DNA of 64,000 bases from Mucilaginibacter sp. PAMC 26640 (GCA_001596135.1 CP014773.1:1984001-2048000); one strand, 5' to 3'; shown: positions 35,888 through 45,774, numbered from the stretch's first letter. The notes: a model not told the origin generated them from the sequence alone. Made by a program: numbers and translations.

Positions 35888-36001
35888 ATGCACCTAAAAT
35901 TGGTTGCCAAACCCTGGTGCCTTTTTAAGATTACAAAAAGATAGGATGGGTTTTAGGTGCGGCGGTTTTATTTCATACCTTCCCCTAAATAAACCGCACG
36001 A

Positions 36002-36505
36002 ATGATCGATAAAACCATACAGTTCCTCACCAACCAATTAAACCAGCACCTTAAAAACCTATACACCGTTCATGATGACCTGGCCGTTGCTTCCCCTATG
36101 CTTGCTCCGGGTGGGCAGCCTGCCCCCGGCATTCAAAACAAAGTAGTTTTAACCCTCATCAACATCAAACAGGATGCCTTACTGAAAAACGAGCCGGTTT
36201 ACAAAATCAATAACACCTCGCCCATTGTGGGCAACGCCCCGCTGCATATCAGCTTAACCCTGCTGTTTGCTGCTAATTTTGATAATTATGCCGAAGCTTT
36301 GAAATTCATCTCGGCCACCATGAAATTTTTCCAGGGCAAATCAGTTTTCAACCAAAGCAACTCGCCCGAGATGGATAGCTCGGTAGATTCGCTGATCCTC
36401 GATCTGGAGAACACCTCCATCCAGGATCTTAAATCCATCTGGGGAATGCATGGAGATTACTACCTGCCATCGGTGATCTATAAACTAAGAATGCTCACCG
36501 CATAA
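36002..36505 (+). CDS. orphan DUF4255 (Pvc16-like) protein
   Basis: A 167-residue protein matching DUF4255, the Pvc16/Afp16-like family found in extracellular contractile injection systems, where it is thought to act at tail-tube/sheath termination. Visible are the family start IDKTIQFLTNQLNQHL, PLHISLTLLFAANFDNYAEAL near 78 and YYLPSVIYKLRML at the end. No sheath, tube, baseplate or ATPase gene is present within the window. An incomplete reading frame starts 17 bp downstream and runs into the repeat array. It may be an isolated member or the remnant of a lost cluster. Confidence 0.8.
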   Translation: MIDKTIQFLTNQLNQHLKNLYTVHDDLAVASPMLAPGGQPAPGIQNKVVLTLINIKQDALLKNEPVYKINNTSPIVGNAPLHISLTLLFAANFDNYAEALKFISATMKFFQGKSVFNQSNSPEMDSSVDSLILDLENTSIQDLKSIWGMHGDYYLPSVIYKLRMLTA

Positions 36506-36521
36506 CGCCCGCAAAGGCAAA

Positions 36522-36568
36522 ATGGCTTTTAATATCAAACTCGTTATCGCCAACAACGAAGCCTTATA
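36522..36568 (+). pseudogene. possible 5' gene fragment
   Basis: An ATG with MAFNIKLVIANNEALY precedes, in frame, the first repeat unit at 36569. Only 16 codons precede repeat-derived sequence, so an original gene following DUF4255 may have been cut by the array. It is too short for family assignment. Confidence 0.3.
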
Positions 36569-37545
36569 CACCATTGTCGCCCTGAGGAACAAAGGATACG
36601 TTGAACGCCATGCCTGTGGGCTTGCAATATCCATCATTGTCATCCTGAGGACGAAGGATCTGTTGAACGCCATGCCTGTCGGCTTGCAACATCCACCATT
36701 GTCATCCTGAGGAACCAAGGTTACGTTGAACGCCATGCACATCGGCTTGCAAAGTTTGTTAATAGATCCTTCGTTCCTCAGGATGGCAAGTACTGATTCG
36801 CCGTTGTTGGTGTTTTCACCAACAACCTTCAGGACGGTGAACGAGGGCAAAGTTTGCTCCACCATTGTCATCCTGAGGAACGATGGATCTGTTGAACGCC
36901 ATGCCCGTTGCTTGCAATATCCACCATTGTCATCCTGAGGAACGAAGGATCTGTTGAACGCCATGCACATCGGCTTGCAAAGTTTGTTAATAGATCCTTC
37001 GTTCCTCAGGATGACAAGTTCTGATTCGCCGTTGTTGGTGTTTTCACCAACAACCTTCAGGACGGTAAACGAGGGCAAAGTTAGCTCGCCCATTGTCATC
37101 CTGAGGAACGAAGGCTCTGTTGAACGCCATGCCCGTTGGCTTGCAATATCCATCATTGTCATCCTGAGGAACGAAGGATACGTTAAACGCCATGCACATC
37201 GGCTTGCAATATCCATAATTGTCATCCTGAGGAAGGAAGGATCTGTTGAACGCCATGCCTCTCGGCTTGCAACATCCACCATTGTCATCCTGAGGAACGA
37301 AGGATCTGTTGAACGCCATGCCCGTTGGCTTGCAAAGTTTGTTAATAGATCCTTCGTTCCTCAGGATGACAAGTTCTGATTCGCCGTTGTTGGTGTTTTC
37401 ACCAACAACCTTCAGGACGGTAAACGAGGGCAAAGTTTGCTCCACCATTGTCATCCTGAGGAACGAAGGATCTGTTGAACGCCATGCCTGTCGGCTTGCA
37501 AAGTTTGTTAATAGATCCTTCGTTCCTCAGGATGACAAGTTAATG
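36569..37545. repeat. direct/inverted repeat array with hairpin spacers
   Basis: About 977 bp without genuine genes. Ten forward units begin near 36569, 36632, 36694, 36860, 36922, 37088, 37151, 37214, 37277 and 37443. Neighbouring units are 62-63 bp apart, each with ATTGTCATCCTGAGGAACGA followed by TGAACGCCATGC. Four inverted ends (AGATCCTTCGTTCCTCAGGA) start near 36763, 36992, 37348 and 37513. Three spacers between inverted and forward parts carry a hairpin, arms GTTGTTGGTG and CACCAACAAC around TTTT, at 36803-36826, 37031-37054 and 37386-37409. Long open frames here are repeat-derived and not supported as genes. Confidence 0.93.
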
Positions 37546-37848
37546 ATGCCATACGGGATGCCCATGCCTGTCCGCAAAACCCCGCTTCCAAAAACGGACG
37601 GACAGCACTTACCTAAACCCGATAGGCGCGGAAAGCCCCGACGAAGGAGGGCTTGCAGCAGATAGCGGGGCTACGGGCACCTAAGGGCTACTGCAACTGC
37701 TTTTCAAAATGCGGACACCACCCGGCCCGGTACCGAAATTTTACATTAAACGGTAGTTGCTGCCTGTGGCTAACTCTTTAAAACACCGCTGTTTTTACCT
37801 ATATTTGCGAACTTTTTTAGTATTTACGCGACTGGGTGAAACCATGCC
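37546..37848. repeat. intergenic remnant with GC-rich inverted repeat
   Basis: A 303-bp gene-free segment after the array. Around 37625-37675 it has AGCCCCG and CGGGGCT arms flanking an 18-25-nt loop region, and a GGACGGACAG word also seen at 40770-40781. It precedes the uvrA promoter region. Confidence 0.55.
37800..37807 (+). promoter_or_regulatory. -7 box of uvrA
   Basis: TATATTTG fits TAnnTTTG. The preferred ATG at 37876 is 69 bp downstream. The -33 element is unclear. Confidence 0.45.
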
Positions 37849-37875
37849 GTGCTTAACCTGTTTTCTACAGCATAT

Positions 37876-40722
37876 ATGAGCGAAAAAACAATAGACCTTG
37901 GCGAGCAAAGTGAAGTTGAAGTGTATGGTGCCCGGGTACATAATTTAAAAAATATTGATGTTACTTTTCCGCGTAATAAACTGGTTGTTATAACCGGTTT
38001 AAGTGGCAGCGGGAAATCGTCGTTGGCCTTTGATACCATTTATGCCGAGGGGCAGCGCCGTTATATGGAAACGTTTTCGGCTTACTCGCGCCAGTTTATG
38101 GGCGGTATGGAGCGGCCGGATGTAGATAAGGTGAGTGGCCTTAGCCCGGTGATTGCCATTGAGCAAAAAACTACCAGCAAAAACCCGCGCAGTACGGTAG
38201 GTACCATTACCGAGATCTACGATTTTATGCGCTTACTTTTTGCCCGTGCAGGTGATGCTTACAGCTACACCACCGGCGAAAAAATGGAGCGCATGAGCGA
38301 GGACCAGATCCTGCGTACCATTATGGAAAAGTTTGACGGGCAGCCGGTGAATATTATGGCCCCTGTTGTAAAAGCCCGTAAAGGCCACTACCGAGAACTT
38401 TTTGAGCAGATTCGTAAGCAGGGCTACCTGAAGGTTTACATTGATGGCGCTATTGCCGATGTGGAACCTAAAATGCAGGTAGACCGTTACAAGATTCATG
38501 ATATTGATATTATTGTTGACCGCCTGGTGGTAAGCGAAGCTGATAGCAAGCGTTTGTACACCTCGGTGCAGTCGGCCCTGAAGATTGCCAAAGGCATTAT
38601 CCGTATAGCAGATAAGGACAATAACGTAGCCTATTTCAGCAAGTATTTGATGGACCCGGTTTCGGGCATCTCTTACGATGAACCGCAGCCAAATACCTTC
38701 TCTTTCAACTCGCCGTATGGCGCCTGCGAAAAGTGTAACGGTTTGGGTTATATCTTCGAGGTGGATGAAGCATCGGTGATCCCTAACCCGAAGCTGAGCA
38801 TTAATAATGGCGGTTTGGCGCCGATAGGGGAGTACCGCGAAACGTGGATCTTCCAGGTGCTGAAATCGCTGGCCAAGAAATACGAGTTCTCGCTGACTAC
38901 CCCGATAGAGAAACTTACCCGCGAACAGCTGGATATTATACTGAACGGTACGCCCGATACGATCAGCGTTGCCGTGGAATACAACAAGTGGAATGTACAG
39001 AACTACCAGATCACGTTCGATGGGATCATCCGGATGCTGGAAGAACAGCAGGAGCGCCGCAACGACGAGGGGATGGACGATATGGAGAATTATCGTGTAC
39101 TGCGTACCTGCCCGGTTTGCGATGGCGCAAGGCTGAAGAAGGAGTCGCTGCACTTTAAGGTAGATGCCAAAAACATCTTTGAACTGGCTACCATGGATAT
39201 TACCACGCTAAGCAAGTGGTACGAGGGGCTGGAAGACCGGTTAACCGATCGCCAGAATGTAATAGCGAAGGAGATTTTGAAAGAGATCCGTGCGCGTATT
39301 GGCTTTTTGCTGGATGTGGGGCTGAGCTATTTAACGCTGGATCGTACGGCGAAGACCTTATCCGGCGGTGAGGCGCAGCGCATCCGTTTAGCTACGCAGA
39401 TAGGTTCGCAGCTGATGAACGTGATGTATATCCTGGATGAGCCGAGCATAGGACTGCATCAGCGGGATAACGAACGCCTGATTAACGCGCTTAAAAACCT
39501 GCGCGATTTGGGCAATACCGTGTTGGTGGTGGAGCACGATAAGGATATGATACTGGAAGCCGACCATGTAATAGATATGGGCCCGGCAGCAGGTGTACAC
39601 GGCGGCGAAATTGTGGCCCAGGGCACGCCAGCCGAGCTGATGGCCTGCCATACGCTAACCACATCTTACATTAACGGCGAGCGCGGGATAGAGATCCCTA
39701 AGAAACGCCGCGAAGGCAACGGTAAAACGCTGAGCCTTAAAAAAGCTACCGGCCACAACCTGAGGAAGGTTTCGGTAGATTTTCCGTTAGGGAAACTGAT
39801 AGGTGTTACCGGGGTATCTGGCAGTGGTAAATCCAGCCTGATCACCGAGACCTTGTACCCAATATTGAACCACCATTTTTTCCGTGCCAAAAAGCACCCG
39901 CTCCCTTATGATAAAATTGAGGGACTGGAGAATATAGATAAGGTTATTGAGATAGACCAGACACCTATCGGCCGTACGCCGCGGAGCAACCCGGCTACCT
40001 ACACGGGTGTGTTCTCGGATATCCGGAACCTGTTTGTGGCCCTGCCCGAATCAAGGATCAGGGGGTATAAACCCGGTCGTTTTTCTTTCAACGTAAAAGG
40101 TGGCCGTTGCGAAACCTGCCAGGGAGCAGGCCAGAAGGTAATAGAAATGAACTTTTTGCCGGATGTGCAGGTGCCCTGCGAAGAATGCGGCGGTAGGCGG
40201 TACAACCGCGAAACGTTGGAAGTACGTTACCGTGGTAAATCCATCAGCGATGTGCTGGATATGAGTATAGAGGATGCTACGCCATTTTTTGAGCATATCC
40301 CGGCTATTTACCGTAAGGTAAAAACCTTGTTTGATGTTGGTTTGGGTTATATCACCCTGGGGCAATCGTCTACAACCCTATCGGGCGGTGAAGCGCAACG
40401 GGTTAAGCTGGCTACCGAGCTGTCTAAAAAGGATACGGGTAATACCTTTTATATACTGGATGAACCTACTACCGGCTTGCATTTTGAGGATATCAACGTG
40501 TTGCTGGGTGTATTGTACCAATTGGTTGATAAGGGCAACACCGTGCTGGTGATAGAGCACAATTTGGATGTGATAAAGGTAGTTGATCATGTGATTGATC
40601 TTGGTCCGGAAGGTGGATCGGGCGGAGGTAAGATCCTGTATAGTGGCACACCAGAAGGTTTGTGTAAGGTAAAAGACAGCTTTACCGGCCAGTTTTTGAA
40701 AAAGGAAATGGGGATAAAGTAA
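37876..40722 (+). CDS. uvrA: excinuclease ABC subunit A
   Basis: A 948-residue UvrA, the damage-recognition ATPase of nucleotide excision repair. Walker A motifs are GLSGSGKSS near residue 40 and GVSGSGKSS near 645; signatures are LSGGEAQRIRLA near 494 and LSGGEAQRVKLA near 836. A zinc-finger pair is seen in CEKCNGLGYIFEV and CETCQGAGQ with CEECGGRRY. ATG at 37876 (MSEKTIDLGEQ) is preferred to a GTG at 37849. The length is normal. It is monocistronic, following the repeat array, and a terminator-like hairpin was not seen. Confidence 0.95.
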   Translation: MSEKTIDLGEQSEVEVYGARVHNLKNIDVTFPRNKLVVITGLSGSGKSSLAFDTIYAEGQRRYMETFSAYSRQFMGGMERPDVDKVSGLSPVIAIEQKTTSKNPRSTVGTITEIYDFMRLLFARAGDAYSYTTGEKMERMSEDQILRTIMEKFDGQPVNIMAPVVKARKGHYRELFEQIRKQGYLKVYIDGAIADVEPKMQVDRYKIHDIDIIVDRLVVSEADSKRLYTSVQSALKIAKGIIRIADKDNNVAYFSKYLMDPVSGISYDEPQPNTFSFNSPYGACEKCNGLGYIFEVDEASVIPNPKLSINNGGLAPIGEYRETWIFQVLKSLAKKYEFSLTTPIEKLTREQLDIILNGTPDTISVAVEYNKWNVQNYQITFDGIIRMLEEQQERRNDEGMDDMENYRVLRTCPVCDGARLKKESLHFKVDAKNIFELATMDITTLSKWYEGLEDRLTDRQNVIAKEILKEIRARIGFLLDVGLSYLTLDRTAKTLSGGEAQRIRLATQIGSQLMNVMYILDEPSIGLHQRDNERLINALKNLRDLGNTVLVVEHDKDMILEADHVIDMGPAAGVHGGEIVAQGTPAELMACHTLTTSYINGERGIEIPKKRREGNGKTLSLKKATGHNLRKVSVDFPLGKLIGVTGVSGSGKSSLITETLYPILNHHFFRAKKHPLPYDKIEGLENIDKVIEIDQTPIGRTPRSNPATYTGVFSDIRNLFVALPESRIRGYKPGRFSFNVKGGRCETCQGAGQKVIEMNFLPDVQVPCEECGGRRYNRETLEVRYRGKSISDVLDMSIEDATPFFEHIPAIYRKVKTLFDVGLGYITLGQSSTTLSGGEAQRVKLATELSKKDTGNTFYILDEPTTGLHFEDINVLLGVLYQLVDKGNTVLVIEHNLDVIKVVDHVIDLGPEGGSGGGKILYSGTPEGLCKVKDSFTGQFLKKEMGIK

Positions 40723-40831
40723 AGCGGCTGAGTTTGTCCGCTAATTTTCCATAGCGGAGTTGCTGGCGGACGGACGGACAGATATGCTGAATAGTTTGCA
40801 TGGTTTAGAAAAAACCCGATATTGCTTTGAT

Positions 40832-41641
40832 ATGAGCCTTGCCGATAAATTACAGGAGATAGATCGCTTAAACGGTTCCATTGCGACGCATGGAGTTATC
40901 CCTGTGGCTTTGCTGAACAAAATTAACTACAAATTGCGGTTGGAATGGAATTACACTTCTAATAGTATGGAGGGTAATAGTCTTACTAAACGTGAAACGC
41001 GTACGGTAATGGTAGGGGTAATCAGCGTTAACGATAAACCGCTAAAAGATATCCTGGAGATTAAAAACCATGATGATGTGATCAGCACCATTATGCGTAT
41101 GGGGAAAGGCGAGCTAAATGTATCTGAAAGCCGCATCCGCGAAATTCATAAAGGTATAATGTATGAAGACGATCCCAAAAAGCGGGAGTACATAGGCCAA
41201 TGGAAAACAGTCGATAACTATCTTTATAACGCCCACGGTGAACGGTACGACTTTGTACCTCATGCAGAAGTTGCAGCGCGAATACATCAGTTGGTTAATT
41301 GGTGTAATGCTGAAAAGGAAAAGACTGAGCGAAAGCTAAAAGATGCCATTCATCCTGTTGAACTGGCCCTGAAATTTCATCTTGACTATGTTAATATCCA
41401 CCCCTTTTATGATGGTAACGGGCGTACCGGAAGAATTTTATCTAACCTGATACTAATTTCATACGGTTATCCTCCATTTTATATACAAGAGAACGAGCGC
41501 AATACCTATTACCAATATCTAACGGATATCCAAAGCTACGGCGGGGAGCCGGATCTTTTTTACGAGTTTATGGCTGGTTTAGTTGAAAGGTCATTGCAAA
41601 TTACGCTGGACGTAATTGAGGGGAAACAACTGGAGGAATAG
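40832..41641 (+). CDS. Fic family protein, class II inhibited
   Basis: A 269-residue Fic protein. The catalytic motif HPFYDGNGRTGR has its histidine near residue 190. This motif transfers AMP from ATP to a protein hydroxyl. The N-terminal inhibitory motif (S/T)xxxE(G/N) is present as SNSMEG at 43-48, with Glu47 the likely brake, which makes it class II (built-in antitoxin helix). A winged-helix tail is not seen. The ATG at 40832 (MSLADKLQEI) was chosen over upstream 40760 because the upstream part is non-family. The target is unknown. Confidence 0.85.
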   Translation: MSLADKLQEIDRLNGSIATHGVIPVALLNKINYKLRLEWNYTSNSMEGNSLTKRETRTVMVGVISVNDKPLKDILEIKNHDDVISTIMRMGKGELNVSESRIREIHKGIMYEDDPKKREYIGQWKTVDNYLYNAHGERYDFVPHAEVAARIHQLVNWCNAEKEKTERKLKDAIHPVELALKFHLDYVNIHPFYDGNGRTGRILSNLILISYGYPPFYIQENERNTYYQYLTDIQSYGGEPDLFYEFMAGLVERSLQITLDVIEGKQLEE

Positions 41642-41750
41642 CAAAACTTCTTGCAGGTGCAATGCGATAAGAATTATTGAGTAGAACAGTCCTTAGTATA
41701 ATACTCCTTTCTTCGCCAAACAATTTCCTAAAATCCTACCTTTAGGCTAT

Positions 41751-43250
41751 ATGCAACCATTACTTATCGCTTCCCAAATTCGCGAAGCGGACGCCTTTAC
41801 CATCGCCCATGAATCCATCTCCTCGTTGGATCTGATGGAGCGTGCCTCCAAAGCTTTTGTGGGGTGGTTTATTAACCATTTTCAGGATAAGGATAAAAGC
41901 ATTTCGGTATACTGCGGTACCGGCAATAACGGGGGTGACGGACTAGCTATCGCCCGCTTGCTGAAAGATCATGGTTATCATCTCATCAATGTTAAAGTAG
42001 CCCGTTTCAGCGATACGGCAAGTGATGATTTTAAGGCTAACCTGCAATTGCTCGGCAGCATAGATCAAACGGACATCAATAAGGGTGAAGACCTACCCGA
42101 AGAAAAAAGTGATATCCTGATCGATGCGCTGCTTGGAAATGGGCTCAACAAGCCCTTAGCCGTCGATTATAAAAAGCTGGTGGAGTATCTTAACTCCCTT
42201 AATAAAACCGTTGTTGCAGTAGATGTGCCTACCGGATTTTTTACCGATGGTGAGATCCCGAAAGATGCGGTGGTTTTGAAGTCGGATCTGACGATTACGT
42301 TTCAACAGCCGAAGATCAATTTTCTGCTGCCGGAATCAGGGCCTGTTATCAATTGCTGTGAGGTGGTGAAGATTGGATTAAGCGAAGAATTCATTAACTC
42401 CGTTGATACCCCTTATTTATTTGTAGAGGAAGCGGATGCCCGGCAAATGCTTAAGCCCCGCCATCGCTTTAGTAACAAAGGTACTTACGGGCATGCCTTG
42501 ATCATTGCAGGGAAAGATGAAACCATGGGAGCGGCCCTGCTGTCGGCATCGGCCTGTGCACACGCCGGTGCGGGGCTAACAACTGCCTGTATCCCGCAAA
42601 CCGGATTAGTAGCTTTAAACAGTTATTTGCCGGAACTGATGGCCATCACCAGGAAAAAAGGTGAAGTGCCGGAAATTGAATGGGATAAGTTCAGCGCCAT
42701 TGCCATTGGGCCGGGTTTAGGGAAAGATGCCGCTGCCATGAAACTGCTAAAGGCGCTTATCAAAAACTATAAAAAGCCGCTTATTATTGATGCCGATGCC
42801 CTGAATATTTTAGGAGAAAATCCGGCACTACTGAAAAAATTACCTGCGGGTAGCATCCTTACCCCGCATATGAAAGAGTTTGACCGGATGTTTGGGGAGC
42901 ATACCGGCTGGTGGCAGCGGTTGCAAACCGCAAAAGCCAAAGCGATTGAGTTGGGTATTTTTATTATTTTAAAAAACGATTACACCATAACAGCCACCCC
43001 GGAAGGTAACCTTTATTTCAATTCAACAAGTAACGCAGCTATGGCCACGGGAGGGATGGGTGATGTGCTGACTGGTATTATTGCATCGTTATTAGCACAA
43101 AAATATTCGCCGCAGGAAGCCTGTATCTTAGCAGTGTACATCCATGGGAAAGCAGGAGATGAGCTTGCTTTGCCCAACCGCTTAAATGTTACTTTGCCTG
43201 GCAATATTATACAGCAACTACCGGTAACCATGGCAAAATTAAAGGCATAA
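41751..43250 (+). CDS. nnr: bifunctional NAD(P)H-hydrate epimerase/dehydratase
   Basis: A 499-residue fusion. Residues 1-215 are the YjeF_N epimerase (GTGNNGGDGLAIARLL near 57), interconverting the R and S forms of hydrated NAD(P)H. Residues 225-495 are the YjeF_C ADP-dependent dehydratase with GPGLGKDAAA near 318 and the GGMGDVLTGIIA signature near 430. It repairs damaged nicotinamide cofactors in the cytoplasm. The fused form is common in bacteria. It is monocistronic and ended by a strong terminator. Confidence 0.95.
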   Translation: MQPLLIASQIREADAFTIAHESISSLDLMERASKAFVGWFINHFQDKDKSISVYCGTGNNGGDGLAIARLLKDHGYHLINVKVARFSDTASDDFKANLQLLGSIDQTDINKGEDLPEEKSDILIDALLGNGLNKPLAVDYKKLVEYLNSLNKTVVAVDVPTGFFTDGEIPKDAVVLKSDLTITFQQPKINFLLPESGPVINCCEVVKIGLSEEFINSVDTPYLFVEEADARQMLKPRHRFSNKGTYGHALIIAGKDETMGAALLSASACAHAGAGLTTACIPQTGLVALNSYLPELMAITRKKGEVPEIEWDKFSAIAIGPGLGKDAAAMKLLKALIKNYKKPLIIDADALNILGENPALLKKLPAGSILTPHMKEFDRMFGEHTGWWQRLQTAKAKAIELGIFIILKNDYTITATPEGNLYFNSTSNAAMATGGMGDVLTGIIASLLAQKYSPQEACILAVYIHGKAGDELALPNRLNVTLPGNIIQQLPVTMAKLKA

Positions 43251-43287
43251 AAAAACGGATGTAAGTATCAAACATCCGTTTTTTTTC
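43251..43287 (+). terminator. terminator of nnr
   Basis: Arms AAAAACGGATGT and ACATCCGTTTTT (12 bp) around AAGTATCAA, followed by T tract. Confidence 0.95.
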
Positions 43288-43404
43288 ATTAACTATTAAC
43301 TGATCTTATAAAGAACTAAATACTTCAAATTAGTATCTATATGACGTGTGAGACATATAATAGTTACGATAACAGTGCAATTTATTTTTAGTTTTTTTTG
43401 CGCA

Positions 43405-43439
43405 CAAAAAAGTCCCGGGTAGTTTGGCTACCCAGGACT
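43405..43439 (-). terminator. terminator of sigma/anti-sigma operon
   Basis: On the minus strand the arms GTCCTGGGTAG and CTACCCGGGAC (one mismatch) are followed by a T tract, 22 bp after the anti-sigma stop codon. Confidence 0.88.
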
Positions 43440-43460
43440 AGATAAATATTTTCTCTTCAG

Positions 43461-44318
43461 TTAGTTAGCAGCGCCTGATACTACCATTTCGGTAATAGTA
43501 GGGTTTGTACTTCCTCCGGTCGGTTCTATAGTTACCGCGAAGGCATCAGCACTTGCAATGGTTTTCATCTCCTTTACGCTAGATGTGTCTATCGCATTTT
43601 TGCCGTCAAAAACACCCAAGTCAACCGGCTTTCCACCAACCAATGCCCAAAGCTGGTATTGATGTTGTCTATCCGTTTCGGGCAACTTTAGGCTGTTCAT
43701 ATCTACTAATACTTTTCTGCTGGTTGTATTCCAGGCAATCGTCATAGCAGCTGTTGGGGTTTTAGCTGTACCTTTTAAGCGTAATACTTTAAAAACCGGG
43801 TCTCGGTACAGGTCAAGTTCCTGGTCGCGCATGTTTACCTGGTTGGCTATTTTTTGCTTATCCAGCAGCATAGCAGTTAACTGGCTATCAGAATCCTGCA
43901 GGCGGGTGTACAAATTTACCAAGCCGTAAATACTGATCAGTAACAGCGTTAAACAAGCCGCAAAAGCGTATTTAAAAAAGTTGGTTTGTCTGGCAGGCAT
44001 TGCTACTACTTTATCATCCTGCATCTCGTCATCTTCAAAAGTTTCGTCTTGTTGGTTTCGTGCTTTGCTGAACGTTCTGTCATCGCCCAAGTTGATTACC
44101 AGGCTGTTTAGCACTTTGCTGCGTAATGCTTCGGCAGGCTCAATTGCGTGTGCTTCAGCATAAAATTCCATCGATCTTTCTATTTCGTCTATCTCCGCTC
44201 TAATCTCGCTATGCTCAGCAGCCATTGCCTCCACTTGCAACTTTTCGTCGGGGCTGATATCGCCCAGAACGTAAAGTTCCAATATTCCCGATTCAATATA
44301 CTCCTTGTTGTCTTTCAC
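43461..44318 (-). CDS. anti-sigma factor, RskA-like
   Basis: A 285-residue inner-membrane protein. The cytoplasmic part (1-110) contains a zinc-less anti-sigma-like helical region (ESGILELYVLGDISPDEKLQ). One transmembrane segment lies at about 118-140 (FKYAFAACLTLLLISIYGLV), then a coiled region, and a C-terminal RskA-type periplasmic domain from about 170 (RLKGTAKTPTAAMTIAW, YQLWALVGGKPVDLGVF). It is encoded 1 bp after the ECF sigma gene and should hold that factor at the membrane until a signal releases it. The signal is unknown. Confidence 0.88.
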   Translation of the reverse strand: MKDNKEYIESGILELYVLGDISPDEKLQVEAMAAEHSEIRAEIDEIERSMEFYAEAHAIEPAEALRSKVLNSLVINLGDDRTFSKARNQQDETFEDDEMQDDKVVAMPARQTNFFKYAFAACLTLLLISIYGLVNLYTRLQDSDSQLTAMLLDKQKIANQVNMRDQELDLYRDPVFKVLRLKGTAKTPTAAMTIAWNTTSRKVLVDMNSLKLPETDRQHQYQLWALVGGKPVDLGVFDGKNAIDTSSVKEMKTIASADAFAVTIEPTGGSTNPTITEMVVSGAAN

Positions 44319-44319
44319 T

Positions 44320-44871
44320 TTAATTAAAATGTTTTCTGAGCTGTTGAATTGCCATTCTTAACCGGGTCTTAATGGTTCCCAGGGGCACGCCAAGTTCCTC
44401 GGCAGCTTCAACATGGGTATAACCTTTAAAATACACCAGGTCGAGGATCGACTTCTGTTCGGGTTTCAGTGTAGATACTAATTCCCTGATTCCAAGCAAC
44501 TCAGGCTTGTAAACCGTATTTCTTTGTTCGTCTATGAAAGTTACGTTATTTTCAAGCTCGTGGTTTTTGCTTTGATTTTTAAAATCTTTAGAACGTACCT
44601 TATCAATGGCCAGGTTGCGGGCGATATTAACCATCCAGGTAAACAAGCGGCCTTTTTCGCTGCTGTATCCCGAAAAAGAATTCCAGATTTTCACAAAAGT
44701 TTCCTGCAAAACATCTTCGGCAACAGGGGTATCTGTTATGATGCGGGAGATAACACCGAACAACGATGCGGAATACATATCGTACAATGCCTCCACCGCA
44801 ATCTTTTCGCGGTTACGAAGGGCAAGTACCAATTCTTCCTCAGAGAGTGATATTTTTCTTTTTTTGCTCAA
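44320..44871 (-). CDS. ECF RNA polymerase sigma factor
   Basis: A 183-residue extracytoplasmic-function sigma-70 factor. Region 2 is at about 25-95 (ISRIITDTPVAEDVLQETFVKIW, the -10 recognition helix) and region 4 at about 120-180 (LGVPLGTIKTRLRMAIQQLR, the -35 helix). It is co-transcribed with its cognate anti-sigma gene 1 bp downstream. The SigK-like pairing suggests control of envelope or oxidative responses. The regulon cannot be read from this window. Confidence 0.92.
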   Translation of the reverse strand: MSKKRKISLSEEELVLALRNREKIAVEALYDMYSASLFGVISRIITDTPVAEDVLQETFVKIWNSFSGYSSEKGRLFTWMVNIARNLAIDKVRSKDFKNQSKNHELENNVTFIDEQRNTVYKPELLGIRELVSTLKPEQKSILDLVYFKGYTHVEAAEELGVPLGTIKTRLRMAIQQLRKHFN

Positions 44872-44895
44872 CGTTGTGAAGATAGAAAGGATTAA

Positions 44896-45774
44896 TTACA
44901 TTTCAAACAAATGCTTTTCAGCGTGATAAGAAGATCGTACCAACGGCCCGCTCTCCACATATCTAAATCCTTTTTTCAATCCCCATTCTTTATAAGCAGC
45001 AAACTGGTCCGGATGTACCCAATCAATAACCGGATGGTGATTACGGGTAGGCTGCAAATACTGGCCTAGCGTTAAAATATGTACGCCTGCATCCAGTAGA
45101 TCGTCCATTGCTTCCAATACATCTGCCTCTGTTTCACCCAGGCCAAGCATAATGCCAGATTTGGTCCGCAAACCTGTTTCAGATACACGGCGCAGGGCAT
45201 CTAAACTCCTGTCATACTTTGCCTGTATACGCACCTCTTTGGTTAAACGGCGAACGGTCTCCAGGTTGTGCGACACCACTTCAGGGCGGGTTGCCAGCAC
45301 ACGCTCCAGGTTATCCCATATGCCGCGGAAATCGGGCAACAAAGTTTCAAGGGTAGTATCCGGGCTCTCGCGGCGGATGGCATTGATCGTTTCAGCCCAG
45401 ATAGTAGATCCTCCGTCCTTTAAGTCGTCGCGATCGACAGAAGTAATAACACAATGTTTTACCTGCATCAGTTTTACCGAGTTAGCTACGCGGTTAGGCT
45501 CATCGGTATCAACAGCCAGGGGCCTGCCCGTTGCAACTGCACAGAAAGAGCACGAGCGCGTGCATATGTTACCCAATATCATAAATGTTGCCGTACCGGC
45601 TCCCCAGCACTCGCCCATATTCGGGCAATTACCGCTTTCGCAGATGGTATGTAGCTTATGGTTATCAACCACGCCACGCACATGAGCATATTCCTTCCCG
45701 ATAGGAAGCTTAACTCTGAGCCAATCGGGCTTACGTTGCGGCTGATTCGCCGGTACTACAGGCAGTTCGATCAT
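44896..45774 (-). CDS. lipA: lipoyl synthase
   Basis: A 292-residue radical-SAM enzyme inserting two sulfur atoms into octanoyl groups on carrier proteins. The auxiliary cluster motif [12 protein letters not shown] is near residue 46, the radical-SAM motif CTRSCSFC near 72, and the C-terminal RSSYHAE provides the serine ligand. The ATG at 45774 ([18 protein letters not shown]) is chosen over an upstream extension to 45912 because that stretch is derived from a dispersed repeat and lacks homology to LipA. LipB is not in the window. Confidence 0.95.
   Translation of the reverse strand: MIELPVVPANQPQRKPDWLRVKLPIGKEYAHVRGVVDNHKLHTICESGNCPNMGECWGAGTATFMILGNICTRSCSFCAVATGRPLAVDTDEPNRVANSVKLMQVKHCVITSVDRDDLKDGGSTIWAETINAIRRESPDTTLETLLPDFRGIWDNLERVLATRPEVVSHNLETVRRLTKEVRIQAKYDRSLDALRRVSETGLRTKSGIMLGLGETEADVLEAMDDLLDAGVHILTLGQYLQPTRNHHPVIDWVHPDQFAAYKEWGLKKGFRYVESGPLVRSSYHAEKHLFEM

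Noticed and set aside
36485..37454. Several long open frames on both strands
   Set aside because: They are made of the repeat array, change with each unit and have no domain or start-site support.
36569..37545. CRISPR-like periodicity
   Set aside because: The units are 62-63 bp without short constant repeats and unique spacers, occur in both orientations, and no cas gene is present.
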